Shown piece after piece: positions 5,837 through 7,591 of a stretch of 7,591 nt of DNA. How positions within the stretch are numbered: the stretch's first letter is position 1; each line of letters begins with the position of its first letter. The DNA lies in contig DAOWNK010000152.1 of assembly GCA_030642635.1 (NCBI GenBank), positions 1 to 7,591 of the forward strand. The letters are read 5' to 3'. Made by a program: the position numbers and the translations under genes. Below the pieces are notes generated by a model. That model saw nothing but the letters and a program-made list of their open reading frames with translations. It did not search any database and was not told the origin of the DNA. The stretch is from Pirellulales bacterium (lineage in GTDB: Bacteria; Planctomycetota; Planctomycetia; Pirellulales; Thermoguttaceae).

Positions 5837-5927
5837 TTTCGCGTTTTCGTCATTTCGGGTTTTCGTGATTTAATTGGATTGGACTCGCAAGAATACCACG
5901 AAATCCCGAAAGGACGAAAATACGAAA
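5837..5927. repeat. Long imperfect inverted repeat inside the MITE-like element
   Basis: Arms of 31 bases at 5837-5867 and 5897-5927 pair at 27 positions around a 29-base loop. Each arm is built from spaced TTTCG / CGAAA words, so the arms are also internally repetitive. The hairpin lies between the middle and right copies of the 26-base motif, which fits a foldback element. Confidence 0.65.
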
Positions 5928-6043
5928 GTCGGAGCGCCTGACGAATAAAAATCGCAGAAGGCAGGGTATTACTACCATGATTATTTCAGATGGCTGAAGT
6001 GTTACTAAATGTTGAACAAGTACACTTTTTAATGGAGCAAAAA

Positions 6044-7149
6044 ATGTCTATGACCAGCCGTCAGCGCGTGCTGGCTACACTCAACCGCCGGGGCGTAGAT
6101 TATATTCCGTTTGATCTCGGCGGAACCGATTGCTCCAGCATCCATGTATTGGCTTACCAGCGGCTCAGGGACTGTTTGGGACTTCCCAAGAAGCCGGTCG
6201 TGGCAGGGTGTCTAATGCAGCTTATCGCGTTGTTGGACGACGACGTTAAGGATGAGCTTGGCGTGGATGTTGAGCCGCTGATGTTTGGCTCTCGGGAAAC
6301 CAAGGTGTGGAAATCTCCGTTCGGCCCGGAGATTATTGTTCCAAAGCTGTTCGATATCGAAGACCTGCCGGACGGCTCTTCAGTGGCCAAGGATTCGCAA
6401 GGTGTCGTATATTCCAAGCGAGCCGCCGATGCCTACTATTTCGATCCGGTGGGCACACCGCTTGCCGGGGTTACCTCGGCCGAGCAACTCGACCGGTTCG
6501 ACGGTCTCTTTGAACGCTGGGATTATTCCTACACCTACGACGAGCCGCTCGAAGCAATGGCCGAGCGGGCGAGGAAACAATACGAATCGACGGATCGGGC
6601 GGTAATCGCACAGTGGGGATTACACTACCTCCAATCCGGGCAATTGATGCGAGGATTCAGTCAATTCCTTATGGACTTGATGGTAGAGAAGGACCTTGTG
6701 CATGCCATGTTCGAGAAGCTACACCAGGTTTACCTGAAGCGAGTAGATTCCTTTACATGTCGGAGATAGTGGGCAAGATAAAATCGGCCGGCAAGAAGGT
6801 GATAATGCACAGTTGCGGTGCGGTGGCCGACTTCGTGCCGTTTATGATCGAGATGGGCGCCGACGCACTCAATCCGGTTCAGGTAAGCGCCGCCGGGATG
6901 AACCCAAGGGACCTTGTTCGCCGGTTCGGCAAGGACATCGCATTTTGGGGCGGAGGTGTCGATACGCAACACGTGCTCAATGCCACAGACCCGGAGGCGG
7001 TTCGGGCAGAAGTCCGGGGCCGACTGGAACAATACGGGCCTGGCGTCTCGTTGGTTTTCACACAAGTGCACAACATCCAGTACGACGTGCCGCCGGAGAA
7101 CATCATAGCCATGTGGGACGAGTTCTGGAAGCAAACTCGCGGCTCGTGA
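6044..7149 (+). pseudogene. Uroporphyrinogen decarboxylase-like (MtaA/CmuA) methyltransferase, broken by deletion and frameshift
   Basis: Two pieces of one gene lie in different frames. The first, 6044-6769 (241 residues), begins MSMTSRQRVLATLNRRGVDY with GGAG six bases upstream and keeps the N-terminal family pattern (IPFDLGG; QLIALLDDDVKDELGVDV; QSGQLMRGFSQFLMDL). It leaves the family pattern after LKRVDSF. The second, from about 6751 to 7149, resumes at LYMSEIVGKIKSAGKK and holds the metal-site motif HSCGAV, NPVQVSAAGMNPRDL, FWGGGVDTQHVL and VPPENIIAMW. Intact relatives have some 35-45 residues between these points, including the D-D-x-G-x-Q and SPxxYR blocks; these are absent. So a deletion of roughly 110-130 bases near 6740-6756 also shifted the frame. 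Family members are zinc enzymes that move methyl groups between corrinoid proteins and coenzymes, or act on porphyrins; many planctomycete paralogs have no known substrate. I infer loss of function. Confidence 0.8.
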
Positions 7150-7166
7150 ATCTCATTAACGTGACG

Positions 7167-7591
7167 TTATACAATCGCCAGTTCTTCCAGCTCATCGTGC
7201 TCTTCTTGTTCGTCGTGCTCGATTTCCAGAAAGGCGTCGTCGCTGCCTTGCACACGCCGCAGCACGCCGTTGAACTCCTCGGCGAGGTCGTGCCAGAAGT
7301 CGTCGTCGCGGAACTCGATCGGCTCGACGTATTCACCGTCGGCCAACTCACGCATCGAGCGGCGCAAACGCAACAACGGACCGACAAAACGGTTGCTTAA
7401 CCGAATGATGTCAACAACTATAAGCGGCAACAACAGAAACGAGGCGATCAGCGCCGGGGCGTAGTAAAACCACATGTCGTTGAAGTGGGTGTAAAACATC
7501 CGGGCAGGACCCGTGACAATCCGCCAGCAAAGCAGCATCAACGTGATTGTGACCAGGCAAACCACCCAATACAAAATCACCCTGGAGACCA
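7167..7591 (-). CDS. Stand-alone HAMP-domain membrane protein, N-terminus beyond window
   Basis: The 141 codons visible (an internal GTG at 7580 is counted as residue 1 here) show two membrane helices, 2-19 (ILYWVVCLVTITLMLLCW) and 38-59 (FYYAPALIASFLLLPLIVV), joined by a short loop, then a HAMP domain at about 57-111 with the expected proline (VGPLLRL, Pro68), a Gly in the connector (ADGE) and an EEFN motif in the second helix. The end is not a kinase or cyclase but an acidic tail (EIEHDEQEEHDELEEL, 119-134). HAMP domains pass signals from membrane helices to output modules; here no output module is present, so it may pair with a separate partner. The frame remains open to position 7591 (VSR before the GTG), and relatives have further N-terminal residues, so the true start is outside. 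It is convergent with the methyltransferase gene, 17 bases apart. Confidence 0.8.
   Translation of the reverse strand, partial: VSRVILYWVVCLVTITLMLLCWRIVTGPARMFYTHFNDMWFYYAPALIASFLLLPLIVVDIIRLSNRFVGPLLRLRRSMRELADGEYVEPIEFRDDDFWHDLAEEFNGVLRRVQGSDDAFLEIEHDEQEEHDELEELAIV

Larger units (their letters stand above)
5733..6005. mobile_element. MITE-like element with 26-bp terminal inverted repeats and an internal copy
   Basis: A 26-base motif starting GTAAC and containing the palindrome TTCAGCCATCTGAA occurs three times: plus strand at 5733-5758 and 5813-5838, minus strand at 5980-6005. The two outer copies face each other and agree at 22 of 26 bases. The middle copy keeps the GTAAC start and the palindrome with one change (TTCAGCCGTCTGAA). 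The element could therefore be 273 bases with outer ends, or a 193-base unit (5813-6005) with an 80-base tandem addition. No coding capacity for a transposase and no clear target-site duplication are seen. Its right end contains an in-frame ATG (5990) for the downstream gene but lies 38 bases before the start I prefer, so it may supply the promoter region. Confidence 0.65.
5705..6043. other. Gene-free stretch occupied by repeats
   Basis: These 339 bases lie between the DUF6717-like gene and the methyltransferase gene and are clearly more AT-rich than the genes around them. Nearly all is accounted for by a MITE-like element (5733-6005) that includes a purine-rich tract, a G-quadruplex-type motif and a long imperfect hairpin. 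The only other signal is GGAG at 6034-6037, the ribosome site of the next gene. No credible coding sequence is present. Confidence 0.7.

Noticed and set aside
5990..6043. Upstream ATG extension of the methyltransferase gene
   Set aside because: The ATG lies within the repeat end, the 18 added residues lack family resemblance, and GGAG precedes the ATG at 6044.
7157..7169. TAACGT-G-ACGTTA palindrome between the convergent stops
   Set aside because: A one-base loop cannot form a hairpin and part of it is the stop codon of the HAMP gene; probably chance.

Overview
The window is a GC-rich bacterial chromosome segment that most resembles a planctomycete (Pirellula/Rhodopirellula-like or a relative). 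This rests on the remains of a sigma factor of the Rhodopirellula/Verrucomicrobium type next to a FecR-like anti-sigma gene, a short stand-alone HAMP membrane protein, a small DUF6717-like protein, and intergenic spaces full of palindromic repeats. The assignment is by recognition of protein families, not by any search.

Layout from left to right. Positions 1-745 (minus strand) hold an ECF sigma factor followed, with an ATGA overlap, by a FecR-type anti-sigma gene that runs off the window. Both appear broken: the sigma gene lacks its middle, and the FecR gene carries a 4-bp tandem duplication that shifts the frame. A gene-free stretch (746-1102) holds a palindrome and a pair of inverted REP-like hairpins with GTAG heads. 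Then come a RimI-like GNAT acetyltransferase (1103-1624), a nested inverted repeat filling the gap, and nucleoside diphosphate kinase ndk (1717-2130). A cluster of GC hairpins separates ndk from the convergent pyrF (2234-3157, minus). A tRNA-Pro(GGG) gene (3286-3360) is followed by an SLC13-family transporter with two RCK_C domains (3409-5274) and a small conserved protein (5354-5704). A second gene-free stretch (5705-6043) is almost entirely a MITE-like repeat element. A uroporphyrinogen-decarboxylase-like (MtaA/CmuA) methyltransferase gene (6044-7149) has lost an internal segment and its frame. A HAMP protein on the minus strand (7167-7591) runs off the right edge.

The intact genes are mostly housekeeping ones: nucleotide metabolism (ndk, pyrF), translation (tRNA-Pro, RimI-like) and anion or carboxylate transport. 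They do not form one pathway; strands alternate and most genes look like single transcription units. The striking features are the density and variety of intergenic palindromic repeats (four unrelated families) and three broken genes in 7.6 kb. I see no CRISPR array, phage gene, transposase or defence system, and no convincing evidence of a new multi-gene system. The repeat families are the best candidates for undescribed elements.
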